Source: Scedosporium boydii (lineage: Eukaryota > Ascomycota > Sordariomycetes > Microascales > Microascaceae). Taken from it: DNA of 64,000 nucleotides. The stretch lies in assembly GCA_002221725.1 (NCBI GenBank), contig NJFT01000058.1:124001-188000 (forward strand), in the 5' to 3' direction. Both the position numbers and the translations under genes were made by a program. Position 1 is the first letter of the stretch. Every line of letters begins with the position of its first letter. Shown piece by piece: positions 32,501-43,424 of this stretch. Below the pieces are notes generated by a model. That model did no database searches and was not told the DNA's origin. It saw only the letters and a list, made by a program, of their open reading frames with translations.

Positions 32501-35137
32501 AAGCAGATCCACGAGGGCAATCTGGATGGCGCAGCACAGCGGCAAGCTGTATTCGAGGTTCTGGACGTTGGTTGTGTCCTCGTCTCGACAGAGTTCCTCT
32601 ATAACCATCGTCAGCCACTAGAAATTGGAAGTTGGAGCAGTGGAACGAGCAGAGGAAGTTTCCCTCGTGAATACCTACCCATCAACGACCATCCGGCACC
32701 CATTTCCTTGATATAACCATCCAGAGCCTCGAGGCTTGTTTTGAATACAAGGTAGCTGTGTATCAGCTCTCGGCCCATCGAATACCACTGAGCACCCTGT
32801 CCGTTGAACACAAAGCCTATTCGAGGCTGGGGAGGGGTGCGGACGGGCGCGAATTTGTCACATGCTAGAGCGGCGGCCAGGCTTGGTACGCAACTAGCAG
32901 AATACGCTGTTACCCAGGGGAATACCGAACGTCGCTCCCCAAGGGTGTATGCTAAATCGTGGAGTAGTTGGTCGTGATGCTTTGGGTTGGTAGATAAGAG
33001 GTAGGTTTGCAAATCGGCAGCGCGCCTTTTACACGACTCTTCATCTCTGGCTCTCAGTACAAATACCCTGCTGGTCTAAGTATCATCGAAGTTAGTACTT
33101 GGTGCATTCAGTGGGATATAGAGAGGAATAAAAACCTGCCTGCGTCCTGGAGGTTCCGTTTGTGATACCATTCGGATGCGTAGTATCAAGCCTCTCAGGT
33201 ACCCCATTAGAAACGACACCATATGGCGTGGCAGGCGTTTTCAAATCAGGCGTGGCATCCGGTACTCCATTATGGTTGATCTTTTCAGATTTTGTTATTC
33301 CATTAAGACTGTCACTGGCGCCCCCAAAGGTACCATTCTTTCCGTTGGTGGTGTCGGTGATTGTGATACTCTTCCCAGCTCCATTGGTTGCTGGGATGCG
33401 GTCGTGATTTATTGTCAATGTAGACGGTCGAGTTGGCTGTGGTCGATACTCTTCAATAATTACATGGGCATTCGCACCTCCAAACCCAAAGTTGTTGATG
33501 GAAGCTCGGCGGACGCTTCCCTTCAAGGGCCACGGCACAACGGTTGTGGGAATCTAGACAAGTCAGTGGCAGTACACACGCTGGAGGAAGATGTATTTTT
33601 GACCTACCGTTACGTTCCACCCCGAGAGATCCAACTTCTCATTCTGGCGCTCGAAATTGCAGTTCGGAGGGACCAGTCCCTTCTCGAGACCCAAAGCGAC
33701 CTTGATGATACTCGCAAGGCCACTTGCGGCTTCAGTATGCCCGATTGCCGTTTTCACCGAGCCTACTAATAACGGCTGAGTCGTATCATTAGCACGACTA
33801 GCTGCACCAATTACGTTGGAGATAGCCCGCAGTTCGATGGGGTCCCCGGTGGGCGTGCCGGTGCCGTGGGCCTCCACGTAGCCAGTCTCCGCCGGATCAA
33901 CGCCTGCTTGCCTGTAACAGGTGCGCATGAGCTCTTCCTGGGCCTCTTGGCTAGGTGTCGTGATGGTCGGGGTCTTTCCGTCTTGGTTCAGAGCCGTGCC
34001 GCGGATGATTGCCCGGATGGGGTGACCAGCAGCAATCGCGTCATCAAGCCGCTTTAGTATGATGGCTGCTACGCCCTCGCCGCGACCGTAACCGTTTGCT
34101 CTGTGGTCGAAGGCATAGGATATTCCGTCGGGAGAGAGAAAGCTAGATGAGAGTTAACATAGATGATTTCACAATTTCCGGGGAAGAAGGCTCCTTCTCA
34201 CCCGATGCTTGACATGGACACGAAAACGTCCGGGTTCAACATCAGGCTGGCGCCGGTGACCACTGACGTGCCGGACTCTCTTGCTCGAAGATTTTGACAT
34301 GCCAAGTGCAAAGCAGTCAAGGTGGTAGAGCAGCCGGTATCGATCGTCATACTGGGGCCGTGCAGGTCGTAAAAATGCGACACGCGGTTGGAGGCCATGG
34401 TTGCCGCGTTGCCAGTCATGAAGTATCGCGGCAGCATATCAGGATCTCGAGCCAAGGTATCATGGTAATCGCGAACCATGCACCCGGCGTATACGGATGT
34501 ATCTGAACCCTGGAAATCCGACAACGTTATACCCGCTTTGCACTGTCAGCTTTTTAAAATGTTCTCCCTCCGCCACCGAGATTTCTTTTCTTTTTTTCTA
34601 ACTGAATTTTTTCCATGAGGGTGAAGGACCTACCGCTTTCCATTGCTTCATAGACGATCTCGAGCGTAAGCCTATACTGTGGGTCTAGAGTCTGTGAATC
34701 GTTAGATAATAGATGAAGCAGCGCCTTAGAGGAGACAGGAGTATGCATACACTGGCAACCTCCGCGGATAGGTTGAAGAATGGGGCATCAAACACCGCGG
34801 GATCTTCTTTCAGGAAATGTCCGCCTCGAACGTTCGTCTTCACAAACCAAGAGTTAGTCTAATCTGTCAGCAAAGACATGTTTGTATTTGTCCAGCACCA
34901 TACCGAGCCGATCCTCTCTCCGTTCGGATGATAAAGGCCTTTGGTCGCGAACCTGGTCTCGGGTATCTCTGACCATCCACTGCGACCGCTGGCAAGCATA
35001 TCCCAGAGCTTCTCGGGTCCAGTAGCATCACCGGAAAATCTGCACGCCATGCCAACGATGGCAATGGGTATATCTGACGACGTCATTGCCCCGATATCGC
35101 AACTCCCGTCCTCGCGGTACGCTGCGACGGAGGGCAT
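26537..35137 (-). CDS. Highly reducing type I polyketide synthase, KS-AT-DH-MT-ER-KR-ACP
   Basis: Eleven exons (35137-34904, 34858-34751, 34691-34634, 34535-34202, 34142-33608, 33553-33140, 33075-32679, 32598-29650, 29591-27811, 27736-27443, 27382-26537) total 7,950 bases, 2,649 residues, in one frame. KS has DTGCST (Cys about 202), EAHGTGT and GHTEAA. AT has GHSSGE (Ser about 740). DH has [10 protein letters not shown] (His about 1072) and VHPTTLDS. The C-methyltransferase has [10 protein letters not shown] (about 1541). ER spans about 1985-2265 with nucleotide motif [11 protein letters not shown] instead of a GGxG form. KR has [14 protein letters not shown] and [13 protein letters not shown] has HGVDSL (Ser about 2588). 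No thioesterase or reductase follows, so release needs a partner. The intron after 33140 appears to be GC-AG. The product should be a reduced, C-methylated chain; saturation depends on ER activity. Confidence 0.92.
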
Positions 35138-36572
35138 TCTCAACTGTTGGGACTTAGCTCACATGTGTTGTTGTTCGTGTCTAGGTCAAGATGCAACGAT
35201 GGGGGCAGCTGTTTTGGTAATATAGATTTATATTGACGACGAGTCTTCTAGGATCAGACACCGCTAGGAACTCGGGAGTAGATCGGCTCCGAGCCCCGGA
35301 CACTTGCCCCCATCGTCGGATTTTCTAACCAAACCACCGGATACAGAGCGCCAAGTTAATCGGGGAACCACTCGGGAGAGCCGGGAGTTGGCGGGCCGGA
35401 CAATGCCTGGAGTGCTTAACGAGACAACTGCTGTGAGCCTCCCGCGGCCAATCCACTCAGGTCTGGCTTCCTCCCTCGGGTCCACTGTAATTATCACTTA
35501 GTTCGCTGCGGACGCACTCTAATACAAACCGAGTCTCTGAGGAGCAACGGTGGACCGCCAATTGGAGTGCGTGGAGAACATGGACAGACCTAGCGGGCCG
35601 CAGATTTATACGCTTCGGCCCGACAGATGACGGGGCTTCTCTATATTACGCTCCGCAAGTTTGCCACGCCTATGCTTTTGAGCTCAATCGAAGAATCGGA
35701 TGGCTTTTGTGAGTCTAGTTAAAAACGAATGGATGTTGGTTTACCGATCTAGCATTAGCTAGCACAAATGAGAGCTGTGCTACTGCCACATTCTTCTTGG
35801 GACATTGCCCGCACGCCCTTCATCTCCACTGCCGAAAGATGGATGATGCTCAGGAAACTCTCCAGCCATCTTGCACGTCACTCCCGGCCACGCATTAAAA
35901 ACGACGATGACTGCTGACCGCGGTGGCCATTCTTCGTCACTGTCGTTGAGTACGGGGCCCACTCCGCAAAAAATGGCTCAGGCTTTCGTGGCGATGGCAT
36001 GTCATGCTGCGGCCCAAGACACGCCAGCAGATTTTTGTAATTAATGCTGACCTAGGTTAATCCTTAATTAAGAAATTTAAGATAATATTTATTGCTCTGA
36101 TACGGAGCTTGCAGCTCCAGCAATAAGCCAAGAACCTATCGTGTCGGTGGAGGGGGTTGCCTTAGCAAGTCAGTTTTTCGGTTTCGCATCTATCTATAGG
36201 TCTTTAGTTTGTGTGTTCTCCATTTCAAATTCCCGTTGATCAACACATACGATATCGGTTCCTCTAGAGGTTTTGTTGCGCTTCTTCCTGAGACTGCCCC
36301 AGGCCATTGGCTACACCCATTCCCTGTCCACATGTATGATGTATGGGCAGGCTGCACTAACCCATTTCGGTGTCAAGAAGCTTCAATGTGGCCTATCAAT
36401 ATAATATGTAAAGGGGAATAATGCGCCGTGGTGGACATGGCGGCCCAATTTAAACGATCAGGCTGCGGTATTTTAAAGAACCTTGTTCATTCAAATTTGG
36501 ACTTCACCTTCCCACGAAATCACGAGAAACACCTGGGAAGCACGAACTCAGACACTTTAGACAAGAGACACG
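35138..36572. promoter_or_regulatory. Divergent intergenic region, PKS / orphan STAND-like gene
   Basis: About 1.4 kb without a gene. An inverted TCGG-CT-CCGA at 35283-35292, 146 bases upstream of the PKS start, has Zn2Cys6 half-sites with 2-base spacing. An AT-rich block lies at 36055-36090. No pathway regulator gene adjoins the PKS. Confidence 0.5.
35283..35292. promoter_or_regulatory. TCGGCTCCGA, inverted Zn2Cys6-type half-sites
   Basis: The half-sites match those of the 14654 site, but the spacer is two bases, not three. It lies in the proximal PKS promoter. Function is inferred only. Confidence 0.35.
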
Positions 36573-38222
36573 ATGTCGTTCGGCTTCTCCCCCGGCGATA
36601 TTGTTCTGCTTGGCAAATTTCTTCTTAAAGTCCGCCAGGCATTGAAGGAAGAGGACGGGTCTCAAGTCCAGTATCTTCGCGCCGTAAAGCAATGTAACGA
36701 CTTCGATAGCGTCTTAGATTCCATACGAAGGCTAGACTTATCAAGTGCAACCGAGTCCTTCAAGGAACAGCTCACGCAGTGTGCCTTCGACACTCAGGGT
36801 GTTATAAATGACTTTCGCCAGACCGTCGCCCGCTACGAGAAGTCGATGGGAGATGGTTCCTCGCGCGGCAAATTTGCGAGCGCCCCAAGGAAGATACAGT
36901 GGGCCTTCGACGCGGCGAACGATCTCGACGATTTCAGGAAGCGGTTGCAGTCGCAGATTGATAGGATCCAACTCACACTGCAGGGTAATGCTTGGTGAGC
37001 AGAAGTCCAGAAGACACCAGGACCACTTAGTCAGTATCCTAACTCTATACCGGGCAGGGAAATGCTGGCGAAGGTATACGAGCGGACGCAGTTTCTAGAG
37101 GGGCCGCCCTTAACAAATGCGATCTTGGCGCCGAGGGCTGCTTCCATGCGTCGAAACACGTGGATGACTGGTGGTACCGTGGCGCCACTGACTCTGGAAG
37201 ATGTTCACCAAGAGGTCGGCTTCATTAGGGATTTATTCTTCAGGCGCTTCTTCAGCAATGAAGCCCAACCCCAGATTCGGGAAATGGGACGAGCCTTTAC
37301 CCTCCCGGATAACGCCCCTGACACACTGCTGCTGCCGAGCCCCGAATCAGCCCCAAAACCAGAGAAGCGACAAACCCATACCCCCTCGTCCGCTAAGCAA
37401 CCTCCGGTACCTGGGCAACCACCAAATGAAAGTGCCGGAATGGGCCTGGGCGACGAGATAAACGAGCGTCTTCGATCTTGGAATCTCGAGGAACTATCCC
37501 CACATGAAAAGCGACAGTTGCAAACACCTTCTTCGGCGCTGCAGCTATTGCTTGAACCACCACCAACTACCAAGAGCCCAGCCAGTGACACTCAACCTAC
37601 AACTTTTAAGGAAGATCCATCACCAGCCAGCGAACAAAGGGCTCCTCCGGATGAAAAGCCAAGAAAATCCCGTCGTTTTGAAACCCCCGAGTTTTCAGGC
37701 CCCTCAATGGACCAAATGGCTTCCTTGGGAATAGCAGCAAATATCATCCAAATGGTTGATATTGCAGCTAAGTTGGCGACCACGTTCCGTAGTTTGTATG
37801 ATAATAACCGAGAGCTATCCCGACTCGCATCGACACTCTCTAGAGTCTCGGAAGTTTTGCACATGACGTTCGAGATATCGCAGACATCTATGTCAGGGTC
37901 AATCCAAGACCTAACTTTGAGGCTAACCGCAGAAGTCGAGGAAGAAGTAAGGGCCGCAGAAGGGCTTCTACGCCAGTTCGAGCCTGGTTCCTCCACGGCG
38001 CTCGCTTCTCTCTCTAAGGCGATCAAATTCATTGTACATCGCCAAGAGGTCGAAAATGTCACTCAAGCTCTGGAACGCCTAGATGGGAAGTTTGCCATTG
38101 TACTGCAGATTCACCAAGCCAAGATGACCGAGTCTTTCATTGAGAGGATGAAAAATGTGGAGGATGGGATCCGGAATTTGAGCTATGAAGTATATCAACA
38201 GGGCAGACACTCTACGGATTGA
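36573..38222 (+). CDS. Orphan protein with two STAND-type N-terminal helical regions
   Basis: Two exons (36573-36994, 37058-38222) give 528 residues. Residues 1-140 (MSFGFSPGDIVLLGKFLLKV onward) and about 375-520 (MASLGIAANIIQMVDIAAKL onward) each resemble the all-helical fungal N-terminal domain found at the front of NACHT/STAND proteins. Between them lies a Pro/Ser/Lys-rich linker of about 150 residues with repeated RQxxTPSSAxQ phrases. No P-loop, NACHT, ankyrin, TPR or WD repeat follows. In STAND receptors this end is the effector or adaptor part, so a protein made only of two such ends could be an adaptor, a decoy or a regulator. That is inference. It is divergent from the PKS. Confidence 0.7.
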
Positions 38223-39726
38223 ATTCGGGGTGGATGTAACGTAACGACAGGCGCAAGCAGCGTGAATGGATATAAAGTGACGACGTGATAATGGGGGCCG
38301 TAAATAGTAGCCAGCGAAGAAAGCAGTGGGAGATGGCGACGGCGGCAACCCTAGGCCTTGCCAAGCTCTCTACTTAAAGCAGCAGCCCAAATCGAGAATT
38401 GGATTTTCAGCCTTGATCTGAGAAATAATACCGGGGCACTTTAGTGATGAAGGATAAAGATTCATGATTGCGAGCGGCCAATACACGCAGTTCAGTACTG
38501 TCAAGATCGATATATCAATGAATTAGAGTCACCCAAATGTAAATGAGAGACAGACAACTGATTGCGCCGCGTATATGGTAACCTAATTTGTAAAGACCTT
38601 GGTGACTTACCTCCTCTGGAAACATCCTCATATCTTGGCAGATGGAGCTTGTCAATGGTCTCAGAGGCTTTTCGAACGAAAAGTGTGGCGCACGTCTGCT
38701 CCGGTTACTAAAACCCATCCATCCGCTTGCTATATCCCTGGAAATCAGCAGGCCACTTCAGTAGCTATTAGACAAAGATAGCCCACCTGGTACCCTTGGC
38801 AATGAAGGTATTTATCGACGGAAGTCTGCAGGCAGGGCCATTCTTTCCGAAGTCGGGGCGAGCACCAACGCTAGGACTCTCTCCTCGGAAGATCAACGAG
38901 CCAAGATTGATAAGATTGATAACCTTGTTGCTCCGGGACAAAGAAGGAATCTGGAAAGATTAGTGCTCCATTCTTTGGCCGAGAATCAAAGTTAATCAAA
39001 AGCACACTCCCGGTCCCAACAAACTGAGTCGATGAGAGGGATGATTTTCGTTAACGAGCGAGTGCCGGAATCAGCGATACTCTAAGTCAAACTCTGGTGC
39101 ACTAAACAGCCGGGGCATAGGTAGTGTTTTAATTTCCTTTCTGGTCAATGATTACAATATCCGCATTGTGGAAATCGGTTCGCTGTTTGGGTAATCGGCA
39201 AATATGCCTTCTTGAAAAGGTTGATCAATGGCAGCACTATGGCACTGGTTGGACTGAAGATCTGTGTTGTGCCGCCCAATCATATCGATCCAGGCAAGGT
39301 GAAGGTTGACGTCCGACCCACGGCAGGGGCCACCACCGTACCTTACCGAACGTGGATATAAGCTTATAGGAACCTTTATGATGCCTACTGTCGCATTGGA
39401 GAGGCTTCCAAGAGGCGGGGGTTGAGGTGCCGCGTCATTTAATGTCGAGAAGGCTCTTGGCACAGGTCGTGGTTGTACCTCTAGGGTCGAACGAGCCCCG
39501 AGCTTTCAGTTCCGCAATATCGCCTCTGAACCTGATAAGATTGAAGGGAATGGGGAGGGAAGAGTCTTATGGGAAGTCCCCGGGAGACAACCGGCATATA
39601 TATATAAGTCCCGCATGAAGCCCAGTCTCAGGAGCCCCCACCAGAAAGCTTGCTCAAACTTTCTCAATCCTTCTCACGCTTAACCACAGATTCGGGTACT
39701 CTTATTTACTATATCCCGCTGAAAAC
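38223..39726. other. Intergenic region
   Basis: About 1.5 kb with no supported gene. ATATATATAAG at about 39597-39607 is a good TATA element, about 120-130 bases upstream of the cupredoxin start, followed by a pyrimidine-rich leader. Confidence 0.5.
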
Positions 39727-40244
39727 ATGCGTGCCTACTTTCTCGCTGCCCTGGTGGCCGGCGCCAACGCTGCCGTGCACAAGATTAATGTCGGTCAGGG
39801 TGGCCTGACTTACACCCCCGACTCGGTCAAGGCCGAGGTCGGTGACATTCTGGAGTTCTACTTCGTCGGTGGTAATCATGATGCCGTCATGGCGGACTTC
39901 GATACGCCCTGTGCGCCGTCTACTACTAGGGATGATGCCTTCTCCTCTGGTGTCATTCAGGGTACCCCGAACAACGTGAGTAGATGAAACCTTTCCATTC
40001 TCCGATCAAGACAGTTCAACTGATGCTATCGTTGCAGAAAAACGTCTTCCATGTCACCGTAAACTCTACCGAGCCCACCTTCTACTACTGCTCCGTCGGC
40101 ATGCACTGCGCCAACGGCATGGTTGCCGCCATCAATCCCTCCGACGATCAGACTGTCGCCGCCTACCGAGCCGCATCCCAGGGCAAGCAGCCCAAGGCCC
40201 CCACTGGCGTCTATGGTGGGGAGTTTGGCGACCCCCTCCCTTAA
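39727..40244 (+). CDS. Secreted cupredoxin (plastocyanin-like copper protein)
   Basis: Two exons (39727-39975, 40038-40244) give 151 residues. The signal peptide is MRAYFLAALVAGANA. The mature part reads VHKINVGQGGLTYTPDSV, then GDILEFYFVGGNHDA, and closes with FYYCSVGMHCANGM. This is the cupredoxin fold with candidate copper ligands His (GGNHD), Cys (YYCSVG) and His/Met (MHCANGM). A Cys in CAPS may form a disulfide. There is no C-terminal GPI signal, unlike the longer serine-rich members, so the protein is probably soluble and extracellular. It converges with the copper-dependent LPMO gene downstream. A strong TATA box suggests high expression. Function beyond copper binding or redox activity is unknown. 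Confidence 0.85.
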
Positions 40245-40688
40245 GAGACACATTGTCTGTGGTGTGGATGGAGTGAGAACACGAGAGAGCAATCAACTTC
40301 GGAGAAGGATGCTAGAGGAAAAGTGGGGGTGTATATATCACTTACAAGCTTCTTGTACAAATGAACTTTGGAGGTTTGGAAATTGTCAACCCTGGATCGT
40401 CTCCGAAACAAGTTCTTGGCTCATGGGGACCTAGTAGAATGCTAAGCGGGTCGATGTCTATCAATCTTAGACCGTGAGGATGGAGGTGTTTATGTTAACG
40501 AGACGAATACGAGTGACCACGCTACCGAAGGTATCCTTAGTAGGTAGGCCAAAGAGGACTTTTGCGACAATCCACGCATATTCATCATCGTACTGAAGGA
40601 GGTATTTATTGCGAAGTAAATTTATCTAAGAATTGAACCACCCCAGTCTTACATCTGCCGAGTCCATCACTTCAACCAATATCTCTCC
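40245..40688. other. Intergenic, convergent 3' ends
   Basis: Spacer between the cupredoxin and LPMO stop codons; nothing recognisable. Confidence 0.5.
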
Positions 40689-41516
40689 CTAAGCCGCCGC
40701 GCCCCCCCACACAGCGGGTCCTGGTGCCGTGTAAGTCGTAGCAACAGGATAATAAGACCACAGGAGACCAGGATCACTCGCCCTATATGCACCGGGGAAC
40801 GCAACCAAGGGACCGGGTGTGCCGCTTCCGCCGCCCGTGACCTCAACTTGGGCGCAAGAGAGGTAGATCTGAGCGCCGCCTGGAGCCTGAGCCTGGTGGA
40901 GAGCGACGCTTTCCACTCGAACGAGGTACTTCCCGCTTGGAACGTCGGTTGGGATGGTGAAGTCGACAACGCGTTGATCTATATGCCCCGTCAGTTATTC
41001 GCACAAAACGACAACTCGATGTAAGTCGTAGCCGGAGAACCATACTATAAGCAGGCCAGTCCCAACCAGCACCGCTCTTCACAGCGCTAATGCTACCAGC
41101 CTTAAACCACACATTCCCAGCAGCCTCCCACGTATTGATATCAGCCGTATCGGGGACCTTTGCCATGTAGAACTGCACGGGGCCGAAGTGAGTGACCTCG
41201 GCGTTGGCGACGAAGCCGAGTTTCTCTCCGGCAGCGATGGTGGCCGTGGTCGTTCCGGGACGCATCTGGAAGCAGCGCATGTCGGGGCTGTTGACGTCGG
41301 TGACGCCTTGGTTGCCTTGGTAGTTTTTGGTCATGCGGACGGCGGTCCATTCCGCTGCTTCTTCTACGCCGTTGACGACGATCTTGGAGAATCGGTCTTG
41401 TTCACATAAGTTAGACACAAACAATCTGGTTCGAGGAAAAGTTCAAGGACAGCATACGCACAGTGGGCATGGGCGGTGGCTGCGAGAAGCAGCACCGAGT
41501 TAAGAATCTTCACCAT
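40689..41516 (-). CDS. AA9 lytic polysaccharide monooxygenase (LPMO)
   Basis: Three exons (41516-41462, 41396-41046, 40978-40689) total 696 bases, 231 residues. A 17-residue signal peptide ends ...ATAHA and exposes an N-terminal His, the first ligand of the copper histidine brace. The second His lies in EVTHFGPVQFYM, and the axial region reads GAQIYLSCAQVEVTG with the conserved Gln and Tyr. The first intron splits the codon just after the N-terminal His, as is common in AA9 genes. There is no cellulose-binding module. AA9 enzymes oxidatively cleave cellulose and some hemicelluloses using copper and peroxide or oxygen, so the gene points to a plant-biomass lifestyle. Confidence 0.9.
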
Positions 41517-42242
41517 TTTTGAGGAGATGCTGGCGATAACACAGAATGGCGATAGACGAAAGTCTGCGCAACGAGTGACCTCCAGGCATGCCCAAAGAGG
41601 GAGGCCGTGCTAAATACATAGCCAAACCTATGACGACCCCGGGTGAAGTGCCGATGATGGTTACCATCGGTGATTAAACCGCGAATAGAACTGCTTGTCT
41701 TGCTGTTTAACTAGGTGTTTCTACGCTACGGGAGGAGAGCACGCGTGCTTAAAGTGCTTTCATGTGCCCGCTGGGTGATGTTTAGCCTGTTGTGGAGATT
41801 TGAGGTAGAATATCCCCGATTGGTTGATGGAGCATATGGTTAAACGGGGGAGAAGACCACTTTATTAGCGGAGAAATGTGGGCGATTCTATTTGTTCTCT
41901 GAATATGAAAGTCGAATCTGACAGGTCTTCTGGTCACGCATGGGCAATAGATGTGGGAAAGAACGTGGCGTTTCCGCAGGTCAATCATGATCCGTTCGCC
42001 CGTGTACACCAACTTGTTTATTGTTGAAGGTTTGAATGGAAGGGAGACGTGATATGGCAGATCTTGGCAAATGCACTCTTGCTGGGTTTAGGAGAACAGC
42101 AGATCACCTAGGCATATTCCAAAGGTGATGAAATATAATCTATAGTTCTATTCTGAGTGAATACAAAAATCTATTTATTTTGTTGTTGTACATGTCTAGT
42201 AATACATACATACAAATTTTCACTTGATCAAGTTTTCAATCT
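41517..42242. other. Intergenic region, LPMO promoter
   Basis: About 0.7 kb with no gene. It holds the LPMO promoter on the left and the 3' end of the hydrolase gene on the right. Confidence 0.5.
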
Positions 42243-43424
42243 TCACGTTTCAACTTGGTTCGGCTGAGGCTCCTCAACACGATTTGCTTCCATGGCAAAG
42301 ATGGCCTTCAGCTTCATGCAACATTCCATATATAGCTCTTCGGACTGGCATGCCACCGACATGGGATTCGGGCTCTTATCCCAGCCGTGAGCCACCCTTT
42401 CAATCATCCTGTAGTGAACATCCTTGCAGACGGGCTCAGCCGCCAGTCTCTGCGCCAGCTCCTCGCCCTCCCTATGTAGCATATCCCATTCGCACGTATA
42501 AAAGAGGACGTGAGACGCCACGCCATCTTTAAGCAGCTCGTCCGACGCCCGCGACGGAGAGAGGAACGGATCGGCGAGGTCTAGGTTCGGGGGATATAAG
42601 TACGACGCATCGAAGAGATTCGTCAGGTACGGAGGCAGCGCTTGGTCCGGGCGAGTAGTGCTCGCGCGGCGCTCGGCGCGGGTAAGTGTATAATCTGTAA
42701 TCGGATACCAGAGTGCGCTCGCGACGATGCGGTGTCCTGGTACCTGCTTGTCGGGATCTTCTTGAATAGACTTGAGGTGCGTCGTTAGACGAAGCGGACA
42801 GGTCACCGCGAGGTTGCCACCGGCAGAGAAGCCCGACGTGGCGAGCTGCATGGGATCGATGTGGAACTCGGCAGCATTGTTTATAATGTATAAAAGGGCG
42901 TCGGCACCGTCTTCCACAGCCGTGGGGAAGGGATGCTCGGGCGAGAGTCGATAGTCGACCGAAATAAAAAGAGCGTGGCACTCCTCGACGACGAACCGCG
43001 CAAACCTCGCATCGTCCGTCGCGTTGCCCAGCGTAAACCCTCCGCCGTGGAAATTAACGACGGCCGGGTACGTGCGGTGGCGATGCAGCAGCGTGTGGTC
43101 GTAGCCGCTGGGAGCGTAGAAATGAAGAGAGAACTCGCCCTCCTTCGCAGCGAGGGTCGACTTGACCTTTCTCGTAAATCGGGGCGACGGTGGTCGGGGC
43201 GAGGCCAGGAAATGCAGCGACATCCCTACCCATTGCAGGGCCCTCCATCCCGACGCCACCATCTTCAGGTTGCGTCGGGATGGCGGGGGACCGGTTTTGT
43301 CGGATGCGAGGTGGGGGATTTCGTCGGGGCCAATCTGGGCCGCCTCGATTGACATCGACCGGTCGGCATCGGTCAGGGGCACGGGGATGCCTTCGATGTT
43401 AGCGAACGTGGGCATATGCGGCAT
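42243..43424 (-). CDS. Alpha/beta hydrolase, HSL/steryl-ester type; candidate ErdH
   Basis: A single exon encodes 393 residues. The hormone-sensitive-lipase signature is complete: oxyanion motif NFHGGGF, nucleophile elbow GFSAGG (Ser about residue 200), acid in CEWDML and catalytic His in VAHGWD. A hydrophobic segment before the hydrolase core (GWRALQWVGMSLHFLA) may associate with membranes. The family includes steryl-acetyl hydrolases. The next gene is ergosteryl-aspartate synthase (ErdS), about 2 kb away and divergent. Ergosteryl-aspartate is removed in vivo by a dedicated hydrolase, ErdH. Position and family make this gene a good ErdH candidate, but I cannot confirm orthology. Confidence 0.85.
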   Translation of the reverse strand: MPHMPTFANIEGIPVPLTDADRSMSIEAAQIGPDEIPHLASDKTGPPPSRRNLKMVASGWRALQWVGMSLHFLASPRPPSPRFTRKVKSTLAAKEGEFSLHFYAPSGYDHTLLHRHRTYPAVVNFHGGGFTLGNATDDARFARFVVEECHALFISVDYRLSPEHPFPTAVEDGADALLYIINNAAEFHIDPMQLATSGFSAGGNLAVTCPLRLTTHLKSIQEDPDKQVPGHRIVASALWYPITDYTLTRAERRASTTRPDQALPPYLTNLFDASYLYPPNLDLADPFLSPSRASDELLKDGVASHVLFYTCEWDMLHREGEELAQRLAAEPVCKDVHYRMIERVAHGWDKSPNPMSVACQSEELYMECCMKLKAIFAMEANRVEEPQPNQVET

